Positions 6,525-7,560 of a stretch of 7,560 bases of DNA are shown in pieces. The translations under genes were made by a program, and so were the position numbers. The notes below the pieces were generated by a model. It made no database searches, was not told the DNA's origin, and saw nothing but the letters and a program-made list of their open reading frames with translations. Within the stretch, counting starts at the first letter, position 1; each line of letters starts with the position of its first letter. Source of the DNA: Chloroflexota bacterium (GTDB lineage Bacteria > Chloroflexota > Limnocylindria > Limnocylindrales > CSP1-4); the NCBI GenBank assembly GCA_016200675.1, contig JACQEH010000112.1, positions 1 to 7,560 of the forward strand, read 5' to 3'.

Positions 6525-7560
6525 TCAAGCAGCGAGGGCCAGGCCGGTCGAGCTTGCGGCCTCGTCCGCTCGAAGGCGCCGGAAGACCTCGTCGCTGAGA
6601 CGGCGGCGGAGAGCCCGGATGGCCTCGGTGCGGCTGTCGCCCGCGGCTCGTCGGTGCTCGAGGTACGCCTTGCCCGGGCCGGCCAGCCGGATCTGGGTGA
6701 TGGCGATCCGGTGGAGGGCGACGTTGAGCTGGCGATTGCCACCTCGGTTGAGGCGATGGCGGACGACGTTGCCCGACCAGACCGGCACCGGCGCCGAGCC
6801 ATTGTGCCGGGCGAACGCCTCCTTGGACCGGAAGCGACTGATGCCGGCTGCCTCGCCGATGATCTTGGCGGCGGTCAGGGCACCACAGCCGGGCAGGGCC
6901 AGGAGGGTCGGTGCGGAGCTCCGGACCAGGCCCTCGATCTCATGCTCCAGGGCGCTGATGGTCGAACTCAGCTCGACGATCCGGGCAAGCAGGTCGCGGG
7001 CGAAGCGGGCCACAGGCTCGGTCCGTCCGGCGAGCGCCTCGCTGAGCGCTCCCTGGACCACCGCGCGGCCGAGCGAGCGGGGTGCGGGCTCAGCAATGGC
7101 GAGCTCGACGAGGAACCAGCGCAGACGCTGCTCGTGGCGCGTCCGTTCGCCCACGAGATCCTCGCGATGGTCGACGAGGAGGCGGACCTTGCGATCGGGG
7201 CCGTCGAGCGAGGCGACCGGCAGGTTGGGTTCGCGGAGCACGGCACGGGCGACGGCGAGGGCATCGATCGGATCGCTCTTGCCCGGCTCCCGTCCGGAGC
7301 GACGAGCGCCGGCCATGAGCTTGGGCGAGACCCGGACGACCGACTCGCCGGCGCGCACGAGTTCGGCATCGAGCCGCCGGCTCAGGTGCCGGCAGTCCTC
7401 GAGGCCCCACGTCCGCTCGGACCACTGCGCCGCCCAGCGGCGGAGCTCGAGGTGCCCGGCATCCGTCGCCGCGATCGTCTTCTCGGCCAGCTGGCGACCC
7501 GTTCCATCGATCACGACGACCGTATGACGCCGCTTGTGCAGATCCGCGCCCAGGACGACC
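6525..7560 (-). CDS. IS110-family transposase (DEDD recombinase), 5' partial
   Basis: A GTG at 7514 looks like a start, but the frame stays open to the window edge. The extra codons read LGADLHKRRHTVVV, the characteristic IS110 N-terminus, so the true start lies just beyond 7560. The RuvC-like DEDD catalytic set appears complete: D at codon 7544-7542, E in GLEDC (7400-7398), and the GKSDPID pair (7274-7272 and 7265-7263). A middle coiled-coil-like helical region follows. Then comes the Transposase_20 domain with LLALPGCGALTAAKI, and the tail motif carrying the candidate nucleophile serine in VWSGN (6776-6774). The visible 344 residues are close to full length for the family. IS110 enzymes excise and insert circular DNA, and some use an element-encoded bridge RNA. 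No frameshift or internal stop is seen, so the protein may be active. Confidence 0.9.
   Translation of the reverse strand, partial: VVLGADLHKRRHTVVVIDGTGRQLAEKTIAATDAGHLELRRWAAQWSERTWGLEDCRHLSRRLDAELVRAGESVVRVSPKLMAGARRSGREPGKSDPIDALAVARAVLREPNLPVASLDGPDRKVRLLVDHREDLVGERTRHEQRLRWFLVELAIAEPAPRSLGRAVVQGALSEALAGRTEPVARFARDLLARIVELSSTISALEHEIEGLVRSSAPTLLALPGCGALTAAKIIGEAAGISRFRSKEAFARHNGSAPVPVWSGNVVRHRLNRGGNRQLNVALHRIAITQIRLAGPGKAYLEHRRAAGDSRTEAIRALRRRLSDEVFRRLRADEAASSTGLALAA
6525..7560 (-). mobile_element. IS110-family insertion sequence, partial
   Basis: The transposase gene marks the element. Its left end, and any bridge-RNA region lying 5' of the transposase, are beyond the window. The other end cannot be placed from this sequence because IS110 elements generally lack terminal inverted repeats. 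It must fall within the 14 bases before the PLP gene's GTG, or extend into that gene. No target duplication was identified. Confidence 0.6.

Noticed and set aside
6523..6528. TTGACA on the leftward strand as a -35 box before the PLP gene
   Set aside because: It overlaps the transposase stop codon, and the expected -10 position 17 bases on falls inside the PLP coding sequence with no TANNNT match. Chance is likelier.
3376..7527. A 1383-codon open frame on the + strand, antisense to four genes
   Set aside because: Its translation is low-complexity (Arg, Gly, Ala, Asp, Ser) with no recognisable domain, and it crosses genes in different registers. High GC makes stop codons rare, whereas the four minus-strand genes show full catalytic motifs.

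Overview
This is about 7.5 kb of very GC-rich bacterial DNA (roughly 70% G+C by eye). GTG starts and few Shine-Dalgarno sites fit an actinobacterial or Chloroflexota-type genome. The gene set (TM0106-type helicase, DDAH-like hydrolase, VC1184-type PLP protein) suits a high-GC Chloroflexota lineage, but no phylogenetic marker is present, so the assignment is tentative.

Layout. The left third reads rightward. It holds the C-terminal half of a superfamily 1 DNA helicase of the kind fused to RecB-like nucleases (1-1494, cut by the window start), then a 12-helix major facilitator transporter (1566-2885). The rest reads leftward: an IS110-family transposase (7560-6525, cut by the window end), a cysteine-desulfurase-like PLP enzyme (6510-5230), a DDAH/amidinotransferase-fold hydrolase (5097-4228) and an M20 metallopeptidase/deacylase (4235-2943). 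The two arms converge on a 57-base gap at 2886-2942. No gap exceeds 132 bases.

How the genes may work together. The hydrolase and the M20 enzyme overlap by 8 bases and must be co-transcribed. One acts on guanidino groups (arginine derivatives) and the other usually removes N-acyl groups from amino acids, so a small arginine/citrulline-type catabolic or salvage unit is a reasonable inference. An 18-bp perfect palindrome and a TATCCT box sit directly before the hydrolase ATG, consistent with a regulated, leaderless promoter. The PLP enzyme lies upstream on the same strand, separated by a 9-bp-periodic repeat tract. The transposase stop lies only 14 bases before the PLP enzyme's GTG.

I see no CRISPR array, RNA gene, toxin-antitoxin pair, phage module or clearly new defence system. 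The points most worth following are the palindromic leaderless promoter, the coupled hydrolase-M20 pair, the PLP enzyme that lacks a C-terminal cysteine, and the tight IS110 junction.
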